DNA from: Nanosynbacter sp.
GTDB taxonomy: Bacteria > Patescibacteriota > Saccharimonadia > Saccharimonadales > Saccharimonadaceae
NCBI GenBank assembly: GCA_015257485.1
Contig: JABZKC010000015.1
Coordinates: 1 to 16,789, forward strand
Length of the DNA stretch: 16,789 bases
Reading direction: 5' to 3'
A program made the translations under genes and the position numbers. Below are positions 1 through 7,791 of this stretch, in pieces (positions within the stretch are counted from its first letter, which is position 1; each line of letters opens with the position of its first letter). The notes beneath the pieces are model-generated. The model did no database searches and was not told where the DNA came from. It saw only the letters and a list, made by a program, of their open reading frames with translations.

Positions 1-1
1 C

Positions 2-106
2 CTCGTTAACAGTTTTGAAAAACTTTTTCTCTCCCAAGATACTTTCTTCAAAATCGCGATACTGATTTTTTCACTGGTATTATCCCATTTATTCTCTGAA
101 GTATAA
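2..106 (+). CDS. Possible C-terminal end of an upstream gene (partial)
   Basis: An open frame enters from the left edge and stops with TAA at 104-106. It reads about 34 residues, with a hydrophobic stretch (IAILIFSLVLSHLF) near its end, as in a protein with a C-terminal membrane segment. A clear plus-strand terminator begins 16 bases after the stop, which supports a plus-strand gene ending here. A second frame also stays open up to a TGA at 63-65, so the frame choice is uncertain. Too little is present to name a product. Confidence 0.3.
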   Translation, partial: LVNSFEKLFLSQDTFFKIAILIFSLVLSHLFSEV

Positions 107-121
107 CCATCTTATACCCTG

Positions 122-149
122 AAACCGACGCCTTCACTGTCGGTTTTTT
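122..149 (+). terminator. Rho-independent terminator
   Basis: Stem AAACCGAC (122-129) pairs perfectly with GTCGGTTT (139-146) across a 9-base loop, and the right arm runs into six T residues (144-149). The T tract is on the right, so it works for plus-strand transcription and would end the gene entering from the left edge. Confidence 0.85.
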
Positions 150-175
150 GTTGTCTCCCTCGAATTTCAAACTAG

Positions 176-183
176 TGTATAAT
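176..183 (+). promoter_or_regulatory. -10 promoter element of the ABC-2 exporter operon
   Basis: A perfect TATAAT lies at 178-183, directly preceded by TG. No good -35 box is seen at normal spacing. The expected start of transcription is near 190, two bases before the ATG at 192, so the mRNA would have almost no leader. No Shine-Dalgarno sequence precedes this ATG. Confidence 0.7.
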
Positions 184-191
184 TATATTTA

Positions 192-1139
192 ATGACCCAG
201 CAGACAATCATTAAAATCGAAAGCCTTGAAAAAAGCTTCGGTAAAACTAAAGCCGTTCGTAAGATTAATTTAGAAGTTTATGAAGGCAGCCTCTTCGCCT
301 TCCTCGGCATTAATGGTGCTGGTAAATCTACCACCATCTCCATGATGTATGGTGGCCTGAAAATTGACTCCGGTCGTATCACTATTTGTGGTCAAGATGT
401 TGCCACTCATCTTGATAAAATTAAAAATCAAATTGGTGTAGTTTTTCAAGATTCCATTCTCGATAAGACTCTCACGGTTTATGAAAATCTCAAATATCGA
501 GCTGGCTTTTATGGTATTTTTGGTCAGGAATTTAAAGCGCGTTATCAGGAATTAGAAAAACTTTTTGATCTTGCGGAGATCAAGAATCAGAAAATCCAAA
601 AACTTTCTGGTGGCCAAAAACGTCGTGTCGATATTGCACGTGCTATCATTCATCAACCAAAAATTCTCATTCTCGATGAGCCGACCACTGGTCTTGATCC
701 GGGAACTCGTAGTAAAGTTTGGCGTATTATTTCCAAACTTCGTGAAGATTTTAAAATGACAATTTTCCTCACCACGCACTACATGGAGGAGGCCGCTGAC
801 GCGGACTATGTTACGATTTTAGACAAGGGAAGTATTATTGCTGAAGGCACACCTCTGGAACTAAAAACTCAATACGCCACCGATATTTTGCATCTCTATG
901 GTGTGGAAGAAGCGGATGTTAAAAAACTTAAATTACCTTATCAAAAAATCCACAAAGATTTTCAAATCAAAGTTAAAAATTCAGCAGTTGTTACTAAACT
1001 GATTACAAAATACCCAGAACTCTTTCAAGATTTTGAATTAATTAAAAGTACACTGGATGATGTCTTTCTCGCAGTTACGAAAAGTAAGCCAGGTACTGAT
1101 ATTTCGGAATTAAAAAATAGCAAAACAAAAGCGGAGTAA
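192..1139 (+). CDS. ABC-2 type exporter, ATP-binding protein (DrrA/CcmA-like)
   Basis: This is a cytoplasmic ATPase that powers an ABC exporter with the permease encoded next to it. All nucleotide-binding motifs are present: Walker A GINGAGKST at residues 39-47, Q-loop Q86, signature LSGGQ 138-142, Walker B ILILDEP 158-164 with catalytic E163, and switch H196. The C-terminal 90 or so residues resemble the extension typical of DrrA-type ATPases, including STLDDVFL near residue 288. The length of 315 aa is normal. The ATG lies just downstream of the -10 box with no ribosome binding site, which suggests near-leaderless translation. The permease gene follows after 3 bases. The substrate cannot be read from sequence; relatives export drugs, lipids or polysaccharides. 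Confidence 0.93.
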   Translation: MTQQTIIKIESLEKSFGKTKAVRKINLEVYEGSLFAFLGINGAGKSTTISMMYGGLKIDSGRITICGQDVATHLDKIKNQIGVVFQDSILDKTLTVYENLKYRAGFYGIFGQEFKARYQELEKLFDLAEIKNQKIQKLSGGQKRRVDIARAIIHQPKILILDEPTTGLDPGTRSKVWRIISKLREDFKMTIFLTTHYMEEAADADYVTILDKGSIIAEGTPLELKTQYATDILHLYGVEEADVKKLKLPYQKIHKDFQIKVKNSAVVTKLITKYPELFQDFELIKSTLDDVFLAVTKSKPGTDISELKNSKTKAE

Positions 1140-1142
1140 ATC

Positions 1143-2036
1143 ATGAAAAAATTCTTCAACCTCACGGCTCGCAATGTCAAAGTTTTCTTCAGTGATAAGT
1201 CGATGTTTTTCGCTTCACTAATTACGCCAATGATTCTACTAATCCTCTATATTACTTTTCTTGGTCGCATTTTCCACAATAGCCTTGATCAAGACGCCTT
1301 AGGGGTCGCACTCCCAGAAGACATAATCAACGCTGTAGTGAACGGTCAAATTCTCGCCTGTCTTCTCGCAGTCTGTAGCATGACGGTGGCTTTTTCCTCG
1401 AATCTTTTGATGGTTAACGATAAGATTACTGGTAGTATGAAAGATATCGATGTTTCTCCAGTTAAAAGTCACACCAAGAGTCTGGCTTATTTCGCCGCCA
1501 CTTTTATTTCTACTATTATCATTAATCTCGTGGCGCTCATTCTTTGCTTACTTTATATTCGCATCCAAAATTGTTGGTACTACGAATTGAAGGATGTTCT
1601 GCTATTATTCGGCGACGTAGTGCTGCTTTCTTTCTTTGGTACTGCACTCGCTTCTGTGGTAAATTTTGGCCTCAAAACTCAAGGTCAACTCAGTGCCGTA
1701 GCCAATATCGTGAGTGCCGGCTACGGTTTTATTTGTGGTGCCTATATGCCGATTTCTAATTTCTCCGCCCTACTCCGTGATAGTATTATGTTTCTACCAA
1801 GTACCTATTTTATGTCGCTAATTAAAAACCATGCCCTCACTGCGCCATTCCAAGAAATGGCTAAGACCGAAATTCCAGCTCAAGCTATCGATGCTAACAA
1901 GATCGCCCTCGACTATAAAATCTCCTTTTTCTCCCACGAAGTTCCACTTAATATGATGTATCTCATCGCCATAACTTCAATTATTGGATTGGTTATTATC
2001 TTTGTCTTGCAGAACAAACTCAAAAAACAAGATTAG
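1143..2036 (+). CDS. ABC-2 type exporter, permease protein
   Basis: This is an integral membrane permease of 297 aa and the partner of the ATPase just upstream. Six hydrophobic segments are visible, around residues 21-44, 69-92, 117-140, 151-175, 184-205 and 270-291. This matches the six-helix ABC-2 membrane domain (DrrB/YadH type). A large extracytoplasmic or interfacial loop lies between segments 5 and 6, around residues 215-265. The start has a GGAG ribosome binding site at 1133-1136, inside the end of the upstream gene, six bases before the ATG. It is therefore SD-dependent, unlike the first gene of the operon. No terminator is seen before the next promoter at 2077. The substrate is unknown. 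Confidence 0.9.
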   Translation: MKKFFNLTARNVKVFFSDKSMFFASLITPMILLILYITFLGRIFHNSLDQDALGVALPEDIINAVVNGQILACLLAVCSMTVAFSSNLLMVNDKITGSMKDIDVSPVKSHTKSLAYFAATFISTIIINLVALILCLLYIRIQNCWYYELKDVLLLFGDVVLLSFFGTALASVVNFGLKTQGQLSAVANIVSAGYGFICGAYMPISNFSALLRDSIMFLPSTYFMSLIKNHALTAPFQEMAKTEIPAQAIDANKIALDYKISFFSHEVPLNMMYLIAITSIIGLVIIFVLQNKLKKQD

Positions 2037-2076
2037 AATAACCACTACTTGTTTTGTCAAAAAAGCATATTCTTTA

Positions 2077-2085
2077 TGCTAAAAT
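2077..2085 (+). promoter_or_regulatory. Extended -10 promoter of the DUF285 gene, leaderless
   Basis: TGC plus TAAAAT (hexamer 2080-2085). Counting seven bases from the last hexamer base puts the transcription start on the A of the ATG at 2092. A TTGTCA at 2054-2059 resembles a -35 box but sits 20 bases away, so the extended -10 element probably carries recognition. There is no ribosome binding site. Confidence 0.75.
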
Positions 2086-2091
2086 AAAACT

Positions 2092-4011
2092 ATGAACGGC
2101 CAAGAATCACACGCAAAACCTCATGGGGGGGGGTGGTTTAATAGAGAATTAAAAAATTTCGTATTATTTCTAAGTTTAATCTCTTTTTCTAATTTAATTT
2201 TCAGTAATAATACATTCGCTTCATACACTCCGACACTTTCAGCTTCAGTGGATAATACTGCAGCTTCAGTCAACGGGAATCAAGTGATAAATAGCGCGCA
2301 TAAAACCACAGAAATCCCCTTAAGCCTTACGGTAAATACAAATAACAAGACTGGTTATACGGCAACTCTAAATTCAGAAACCGATGAAACCGCGCTAGTG
2401 AATAACGATTCTACGAATGGTGCGAAAATCAATTCAATTTCTTCCATTGGACCATTGGGAGGTTTTTCTAATAATACTTGGGGTTATAAGTTTGGGGCGT
2501 CTTCAAACTACGCGCCGATTCCGGCTCTTTCTACTCCAGCACAAATTTTACAGACTGCCGGAAAGACCAATGGCAATGAATCAAGTCAGCTAAATATTGG
2601 CATGAAACTAAGTGACAATCTTGAAAGTGGCAGATATACGAATAAGCTCATATTTTCTATACTAACCAATAATTACGACCCTATCGCCATCATGACGGAG
2701 GGCCCTGATTTTAATGAAAAACTAAAAGCCTTAGAAACCGCGACAAATAAAATCGAGCACTTTAAGAAGAGTACCGTAACGCCAGCTGCTTCTATGAATA
2801 CGACAAATATTGAAGATGAAGCATCTGACTATGAAATTAAACTTTGGTTTAACCCTACAGATAAAACAGCCTATTATTATGCTGAGCCAGAAAAGATTTA
2901 TTTGAATGAAGATAGTAACAGGATGTTTCGTGATCTGTCTAACTTGATTAGCCTTGATGTATCGAGCTTCGACACTTCCAAGGCGACAAATATGGAGACT
3001 ATGTTTTCTAGAATGTCTAATCTTACCACTCTTAATCTCTCTAACTTCGATACCTCCAAGGTGACGAGTATGATTGGTATGTTCTTTGACACGCATGAAC
3101 TCACTTCACTTAATGTCTCTAACTTCGATACCTCCAATGTGACGGATATGAGTAGAATGTTTGGTGCCCTATCTAGTCTCACTTCACTTAATGTCTCTAA
3201 CTTCGATACCTCCCAGGTGACGAATATGAGCTATATGTTTGATAACGTGTCTAATCTCCTCACACTCAATGTCTCCAATTTTGATACTTCTAAGGTGACG
3301 AATATGAGCAATATGTTTTCTAGAATGTCTAATCTTACCACTCTTAATCTCTCTAACTTCGATACCTCCCAGGTGACAGATATGAATGGTATGTTTGCGG
3401 GCATGTCTCTCACTAGCCTTAATCTTTCTAACTTTGATACTTCTAAGGTGACGAATATGAGCTATATGTTTTCTGGCATGTTTAATCTCCCCACGCTCAA
3501 TGTCTCCAATTTTGATACTTCTAAGGTGACGAATATGAGATATATGTTTTCTAATATGCGCAATCTTACTTCGCTTGATCTCTCCAACTTCAATACCTCG
3601 AAGGTGACGAACATGGACGAGATGTTTTCTAATATGTTTAATCTTACTTCGCTTGATCTCTCCAACTTCAATACCTCGAAGGTGACGAGTATGTACTTTA
3701 TGTTTTATGGCATGCATAGTCTCACTACCCTTGATCTCTCCAACTTCGATACCTCCAATGTGTGGGATATGTGCAATATGTTTCTTCTTGCAGATGAAGA
3801 TAAACTTAATGATAAGCTAGAAACAATTTATGTAAATAATGATTTTAATACAGTTGACTCTTTACGGACTTGCCAAATGTTTAAAAACCGCAAGAAGCTG
3901 CGAGGGGGAAATGGCTCATATCTTACCGATCCTTCTACGGCGAATAAAACCTGGCTCCGTATCGATGACCCAGCTCATGGCCGTCCAGGTTATTTTACGA
4001 GGATGCCATAA
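2092..4011 (+). CDS. Secreted BspA-like surface protein with DUF285 repeats
   Basis: The 639-residue protein starts with a polar stretch containing three glycines coded by a 9-G run (residues 12-14). A hydrophobic signal core follows at about 22-38, with likely cleavage after A43. Residues 45-200 form a beta-rich region with many T, S and N residues. Residues 240-288 lead into eleven repeats of 26 residues (289-573), with pattern NLSNFDTSKVTNMxxMFxxM. This is the DUF285 (PF03382) repeat seen in BspA-type adhesins and mycoplasma surface proteins. The tail ends in a PGYFT motif typical of these proteins. No LPXTG motif or C-terminal membrane anchor is seen, so it is secreted or held non-covalently. 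An adhesion role is inferred from the family. Its promoter is leaderless. Confidence 0.88.
   Translation: MNGQESHAKPHGGGWFNRELKNFVLFLSLISFSNLIFSNNTFASYTPTLSASVDNTAASVNGNQVINSAHKTTEIPLSLTVNTNNKTGYTATLNSETDETALVNNDSTNGAKINSISSIGPLGGFSNNTWGYKFGASSNYAPIPALSTPAQILQTAGKTNGNESSQLNIGMKLSDNLESGRYTNKLIFSILTNNYDPIAIMTEGPDFNEKLKALETATNKIEHFKKSTVTPAASMNTTNIEDEASDYEIKLWFNPTDKTAYYYAEPEKIYLNEDSNRMFRDLSNLISLDVSSFDTSKATNMETMFSRMSNLTTLNLSNFDTSKVTSMIGMFFDTHELTSLNVSNFDTSNVTDMSRMFGALSSLTSLNVSNFDTSQVTNMSYMFDNVSNLLTLNVSNFDTSKVTNMSNMFSRMSNLTTLNLSNFDTSQVTDMNGMFAGMSLTSLNLSNFDTSKVTNMSYMFSGMFNLPTLNVSNFDTSKVTNMRYMFSNMRNLTSLDLSNFNTSKVTNMDEMFSNMFNLTSLDLSNFNTSKVTSMYFMFYGMHSLTTLDLSNFDTSNVWDMCNMFLLADEDKLNDKLETIYVNNDFNTVDSLRTCQMFKNRKKLRGGNGSYLTDPSTANKTWLRIDDPAHGRPGYFTRMP
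2125..2133 (+). repeat. 9-G homopolymer tract inside the DUF285 gene
   Basis: Nine consecutive G residues code for glycines 12-14, just before the signal peptide. With eight Gs the frame reaches TAA within nine codons; with ten Gs it reaches TAA within six. Only nine (or nine plus or minus three) keeps the signal peptide and repeats in frame. No other G run in the window comes close to this length. Confidence 0.9.
2956..3810 (+). repeat. Eleven 78-bp in-frame repeats (DUF285 units)
   Basis: Eleven units of 26 codons encode the NFDTSKVTNM-type repeats; the sixth is one codon shorter. Several units are nearly identical in DNA. The segment 3001-3057 recurs exactly at 3313-3369, four units later, so unit number could change by recombination or slippage. 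Confidence 0.9.
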
Positions 4012-4068
4012 TTTAGTAGTTTCCGTATATTAAATATTACATTAGCCTGTTTTTATGATTTTTAAAAA

Positions 4069-4143
4069 AATGTCGTCTTGCCTTTTGAGGACATAGGCTT
4101 GGGCAAGCGCCCTTGAGCGGTCCGATAAAAGGCATGCGACATT
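4069..4143. other. Long nested hairpin of unknown function
   Basis: Four nested complementary pairs are visible. AATGTCG (4069-4075) pairs with CGACATT (4137-4143). TGCCTTTT (4079-4086) pairs with AAAAGGCA (4127-4134). GGAC (4089-4092) pairs with GTCC (4120-4123). GGGC (4101-4104) pairs with GCCC (4109-4112). GCTT at 4097-4100 could instead pair with AAGC at 4105-4108, giving two exclusive folds. It lies between the DUF285 stop and the next promoter. On the minus strand the outer stem runs into seven T residues, like a terminator, but no minus-strand gene is nearby. It could be a terminator, a small RNA or a mobile inverted repeat. It matches no riboswitch or ncRNA class that I recognise. Confidence 0.6.
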
Positions 4144-4176
4144 CTTACGCGTTCTCTTACTTAATTTAGGATTATT

Positions 4177-4185
4177 TGTTATAAT
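4177..4185 (+). promoter_or_regulatory. Extended -10 promoter of the ABC pair-ung operon
   Basis: TGT plus a perfect TATAAT (4180-4185). The expected transcript start is near 4192. This leaves a 16-base leader holding the Shine-Dalgarno sequence AGAAGGA (4195-4201), six bases before the ATG at 4208. This operon is led conventionally rather than leaderless. Confidence 0.78.
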
Positions 4186-4207
4186 TATTTATTCAGAAGG
4201 AATAAAC

Positions 4208-5977
4208 ATGCTAAAATCTATCAAATATTTAAAACCTTATTTTTGGCAATGCCTTTTAATTGTCTTAGGTGTTGCACTCCAAGTTTATACTGCTCTTGAA
4301 CTTCCAGCCCTCAGTTCAGATCTTATGAATAAAGGCGTAGCCGAATCTAATATGAGCTTTATTTTTCAAACCGGTCTTCTCATGCTCGGTATTACCGCAC
4401 TGGGTTCACTTGGTAGTATCGTTTCATCTTATTTTTCCGCCAAGGTGAGTAGTCGTGTCTCCATGGATATGCGTAAGAGTATTTTTGCTAAAGTAATGTC
4501 ACTCTCCTTTGCTGATATTGAAAAATTTTCTACCGCCTCGCTCATTACTCGTACTACCAACGATATTTCGACCGTCCAACGCACTCTGATTATGAGTCTC
4601 ACCATGATGGTGCGTGTACCGTTTATGGCAATCGGGGCGATTATTCAGGCTTTCCGCACTGCACCGAATATGACTTGGATTATTGCTGTATCTGTCGCTA
4701 TCCTCTTTATCCAGGCGGCGATTTTAATCAGTCTTGCCATTCCAAAATTTAAGGTTTACCAAAAAATCTTGGATAAAATTAACTCCATTACGCGTGAAAA
4801 TCTCACCGGGATCAAGGTGATTCGTGCGCTTAATAAGCAAAAATACGAAGAAAATAAATTTGAGTATAGTAATGAAAAATTAAAGACTACCGATATTTAT
4901 ATTTCCAAGGTCATGGCTTTTCAACAGCCAGTAGTGAATCTAGTCTTTAATCTTTCCGCGGTTCTCATTCTTTACGTCGGTGTTTCTAGTTTACGCACCG
5001 ATATGAGCTATCTCGGTCGCATGCTTGCTTTCGCACAATATTCTGCGCAGGTTCTCATGTCCTTCCTCTTCTTAACTTTTCTCTTTGTCATGATCCCTCG
5101 TGGCAATGTTTCAAGTAAGCGTATTTCTGAGGTACTTGAAACTAAGGGTCAAATCACTTTCAAGAATCAAATGACTGAAACGTCTAGCGAGGTTCCTTCT
5201 GTGGAATTTAAGCATGTAACTTTTTCCTATGGCGAAAAATCCGAAGCCATTATCGAGGATATTTCTTTTGTGGCTAAGGCTGGGCAAACTACCGCCTTCA
5301 TTGGTTCCACTGGCTCCGGTAAGTCTACCTTAATTAATCTCGTGCCACGTTTCTTCGACGCCACCGAGGGTGAGGTTTTAATTAATAATCTCAACATCAA
5401 GGAATATACCGAAAATGCCCTCATGGATAAAATCGGTTACGTTCCGCAGCGTGGTTATCTCTTCACTGGCACCGTGCGCAGCAACATTCTTTATGGTGTC
5501 GAAAATCTTAAAAAATCTGAACTTGATGCGCGTATGCGTCATGCTGCTAAAATTGCTCAAGCTGAGGAATTTGTCACCAAACTAAAAGATCAGTATGATG
5601 CGCCAATTTCCCAGGGTGGTACCAATGTTTCCGGTGGTCAAAGGCAACGTCTCGCCATCGCTCGTGCTCTGGCTAAGCAACCTGAAATTTTGATTTTCGA
5701 TGATGCTTTTTCGGCTCTTGATATGAAAACTGATAAGAAGCTCCGAGAAGATTTGAAGTCGGAAATTCAGGATACTGTCGTGCTGATTGTGGCGCAACGT
5801 ATTAGTACCATTAAAGAAGCTGAGCAAATTATCGTTCTCGATCGGGGCAAGATGGTAGGGAAAGGGACGCATTTGGAGCTCTTGAAAAAATGTAAAGTCT
5901 ATCAAGAAATCGCGAAGTCTCAATTCTCAGAAGAAGAATTTGCTGAGGAAATGCGTCAGGCTAAGGAGGGAAAATAA
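4208..5977 (+). CDS. Heterodimeric ABC exporter half, degenerate-site subunit
   Basis: This 589-aa half-transporter has an N-terminal six-helix exporter domain (about residues 15-300) and a C-terminal ATPase domain (331-589). Walker A is GSTGSGKST (366-374), the Q-loop is Q414 and the signature is VSGGQ (474-478). The Walker B region reads ILIFDDA (494-500), with D499 where active ATPases have Glu, and the switch position is Q530 instead of His. These two changes mark the subunit that supplies Walker A/B to the non-hydrolysing site in heterodimeric exporters such as TM287/288, BmrCD or LmrCD. The partner with the intact site is the next gene. It starts with a good SD sequence. A drug or lipid export role is inferred from the family; the substrate is unknown. 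Confidence 0.93.
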   Translation: MLKSIKYLKPYFWQCLLIVLGVALQVYTALELPALSSDLMNKGVAESNMSFIFQTGLLMLGITALGSLGSIVSSYFSAKVSSRVSMDMRKSIFAKVMSLSFADIEKFSTASLITRTTNDISTVQRTLIMSLTMMVRVPFMAIGAIIQAFRTAPNMTWIIAVSVAILFIQAAILISLAIPKFKVYQKILDKINSITRENLTGIKVIRALNKQKYEENKFEYSNEKLKTTDIYISKVMAFQQPVVNLVFNLSAVLILYVGVSSLRTDMSYLGRMLAFAQYSAQVLMSFLFLTFLFVMIPRGNVSSKRISEVLETKGQITFKNQMTETSSEVPSVEFKHVTFSYGEKSEAIIEDISFVAKAGQTTAFIGSTGSGKSTLINLVPRFFDATEGEVLINNLNIKEYTENALMDKIGYVPQRGYLFTGTVRSNILYGVENLKKSELDARMRHAAKIAQAEEFVTKLKDQYDAPISQGGTNVSGGQRQRLAIARALAKQPEILIFDDAFSALDMKTDKKLREDLKSEIQDTVVLIVAQRISTIKEAEQIIVLDRGKMVGKGTHLELLKKCKVYQEIAKSQFSEEEFAEEMRQAKEGK

Positions 5978-5978
5978 T

Positions 5979-7790
5979 ATGTCAAAAAATTCAAAAAGCA
6001 CTCAAAAGAAAACCACTCGAGCCTCTAAACAGACCATCAAGCGCTTCCTCGCTTCTGTCAAAAAATACCGTTTTGGCTTGCTCAGCTCGGCACTGCTAGC
6101 CCTCATGTCGGCTGGGCTTGTAGTGGCTGGTCCATATCTTTTGGGCCTCATTACTACTGAAGCTTTTGATGCTTTGCGTGCTGGTCAGGAAATTAATTTC
6201 ACTCGTATCAGCTCACTACTTTTAACCCTAGTCGGTCTCTACCTTATCTCTGCTATTGTGAATTATGTTAATGGCTATGTTGCCGCAGTTATTTCAGCTA
6301 AATATGCTAAAGAAATAAAGCGCCAAATCCTAGCTAAGTTTTCGCGTTTACCGATGTCCTATTTTGATAAAACTCAGAATGGTGACACTATGTCGATTAT
6401 GACTAATGATGTGGAAACTATCTCTTTTTCACTTGCGCAAACCATCTCTCAGGTCATTACTAATCTCACTCTTCTTATCGGCTATCTTGGTATGATGATT
6501 TATATTTCTATCCCCATGTCGGTCGTTTCTGTAATTGTAGTGCCAATCTCCATGCTAGCTGTTTCTAAAGTTGTAAAGAAGGGTTCAGAATATTATAAAA
6601 AGCAACGCAAAACTTTCGGTAAATTAAACTCTGAAATCGAAGAAAATTATGGCGGACAGCTCATCGTCAAGGCTAATAATCATGCCGAAAAATCCAAACA
6701 AGATTTTGCCACCGTCAATGAAAAACTTTATCAGGAAACTTTTAAGGGTGAATTTTATGGCTCACTCACCTACCCTATCACCCACCTTTTCCTCGATTTG
6801 GCTTTTGTTGGAATTTGTCTGCTCGGTGGCTATTATGCTCTAATTGGTGCTCTTACGGTCGGTAGTATCTTGGCTTTCTTACAATATGTTAGTCGTTTCA
6901 CTCAGCCAATCGCCGATACTGCACAGCTCTCCTCTACTATTCAGCAAACTTTGGCCGCCGCGGATCGTGTTTTTAACTTCCTTGAAGAGTCAGAAGAAGC
7001 CGCCGAAGATTTTACTAGTCAATTTAAGTCGATTATTAAAGATGGCAAATTCCGTGGTGAAGTTGAATTCTCGCATGTCAATTTTAGTTACGACGGCGTG
7101 AATCCAATTATTAAAGATTTTTCTATTAAAATTGAGCCAGGCATGCAGGTAGCTATCGTTGGGCCGACCGGTGCCGGTAAGACTACTATCGTTAGTCTTC
7201 TCATGCGTTTTTATGATATTCAGAGCGGTGAAATTAAAATTGATGGCGTCTCGACTAAACAAATGAAGCGCAGTGAAGTGCGCAGTCTCTTCGGTATGGT
7301 ACTTCAGGATACTTGGCTGTTTTCCGGCACTATTTTAGAAAATCTTAAATACGGTGCCTCTAACGTTACTTTCGAGCAGGTCGAAGCCGCTGCTAAAATG
7401 ACTGGAGTTGACCACTTTATCAAGTCTCTACCAGATGGTTACGAAACTAAGATTTCTGAGGATTCTGATAATATTTCCGCCGGTGAAAAACAGCTCCTTA
7501 CTATCACCCGGGCGATTATCACTAATCCGAAAATGATGATTCTCGATGAGGCTACTTCCAATGTCGATACGCGTACCGAGCAAATTATTCAACGTGCTTT
7601 CGACAAGCTCACCGAAGGGCGTACCTCTTTCGTCATTGCGCATCGCCTTTCCACTATTCGTAATGCCGATATTATCCTCGTGATGAAAGAAGGGAATATT
7701 GTCGAACATGGTAACCATGACGAGCTTATGAAGCTAGATGGTTTCTATGCTGAGCTTTATAATTCCCAATTTTCCGAAGAAGCAGAGTAA
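5979..7790 (+). CDS. Heterodimeric ABC exporter half, catalytic subunit
   Basis: I place the start at the ATG at 5979, giving 603 aa, because AAGGAGGG (5963-5970) sits eight bases upstream. An in-frame ATG at 5940 lies inside the preceding gene and would add 13 basic residues. The transmembrane domain covers about residues 25-320. The ATPase domain has Walker A GPTGAGKTT (395-403), Q443, Walker B MMILDEA (519-525) with catalytic E524, and switch H555, all canonical. Its signature is ISAGE (499-503) rather than LSGGQ. A deviant signature here completes the degenerate site formed with the upstream subunit, so the two proteins fit as an obligate pair. The genes are separated by one base (TAATATG). 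Confidence 0.94.
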   Translation: MSKNSKSTQKKTTRASKQTIKRFLASVKKYRFGLLSSALLALMSAGLVVAGPYLLGLITTEAFDALRAGQEINFTRISSLLLTLVGLYLISAIVNYVNGYVAAVISAKYAKEIKRQILAKFSRLPMSYFDKTQNGDTMSIMTNDVETISFSLAQTISQVITNLTLLIGYLGMMIYISIPMSVVSVIVVPISMLAVSKVVKKGSEYYKKQRKTFGKLNSEIEENYGGQLIVKANNHAEKSKQDFATVNEKLYQETFKGEFYGSLTYPITHLFLDLAFVGICLLGGYYALIGALTVGSILAFLQYVSRFTQPIADTAQLSSTIQQTLAAADRVFNFLEESEEAAEDFTSQFKSIIKDGKFRGEVEFSHVNFSYDGVNPIIKDFSIKIEPGMQVAIVGPTGAGKTTIVSLLMRFYDIQSGEIKIDGVSTKQMKRSEVRSLFGMVLQDTWLFSGTILENLKYGASNVTFEQVEAAAKMTGVDHFIKSLPDGYETKISEDSDNISAGEKQLLTITRAIITNPKMMILDEATSNVDTRTEQIIQRAFDKLTEGRTSFVIAHRLSTIRNADIILVMKEGNIVEHGNHDELMKLDGFYAELYNSQFSEEAE

Positions 7791-7791
7791 T

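Noticed and set aside
3184..3717. Long minus-strand open frames antisense to the DUF285 repeats
   Set aside because: They arise from the 78-bp periodic repeats, which keep the antisense frame open. The predicted protein is just the repeated antisense pattern, with no start signal or promoter.
4069..4143. Known riboswitch, SRP RNA or 6S RNA
   Set aside because: The conserved SRP loop GGTCAGG...GGAAGGAAGCAGCC and the hallmark sequences of the riboswitch classes I considered are absent, and the element ends before the promoter of the downstream operon.
5940..5978. Upstream in-frame start for the second ABC subunit
   Set aside because: The strong AAGGAGGG sequence points to the ATG at 5979; the earlier ATG overlaps the preceding gene by 38 bases without its own ribosome binding site.
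7738..7791. Upstream in-frame start for ung
   Set aside because: It lies inside the ABC gene and would add residues not found in family-1 glycosylases. The ATG at 7792 gives exactly the standard 229 aa.
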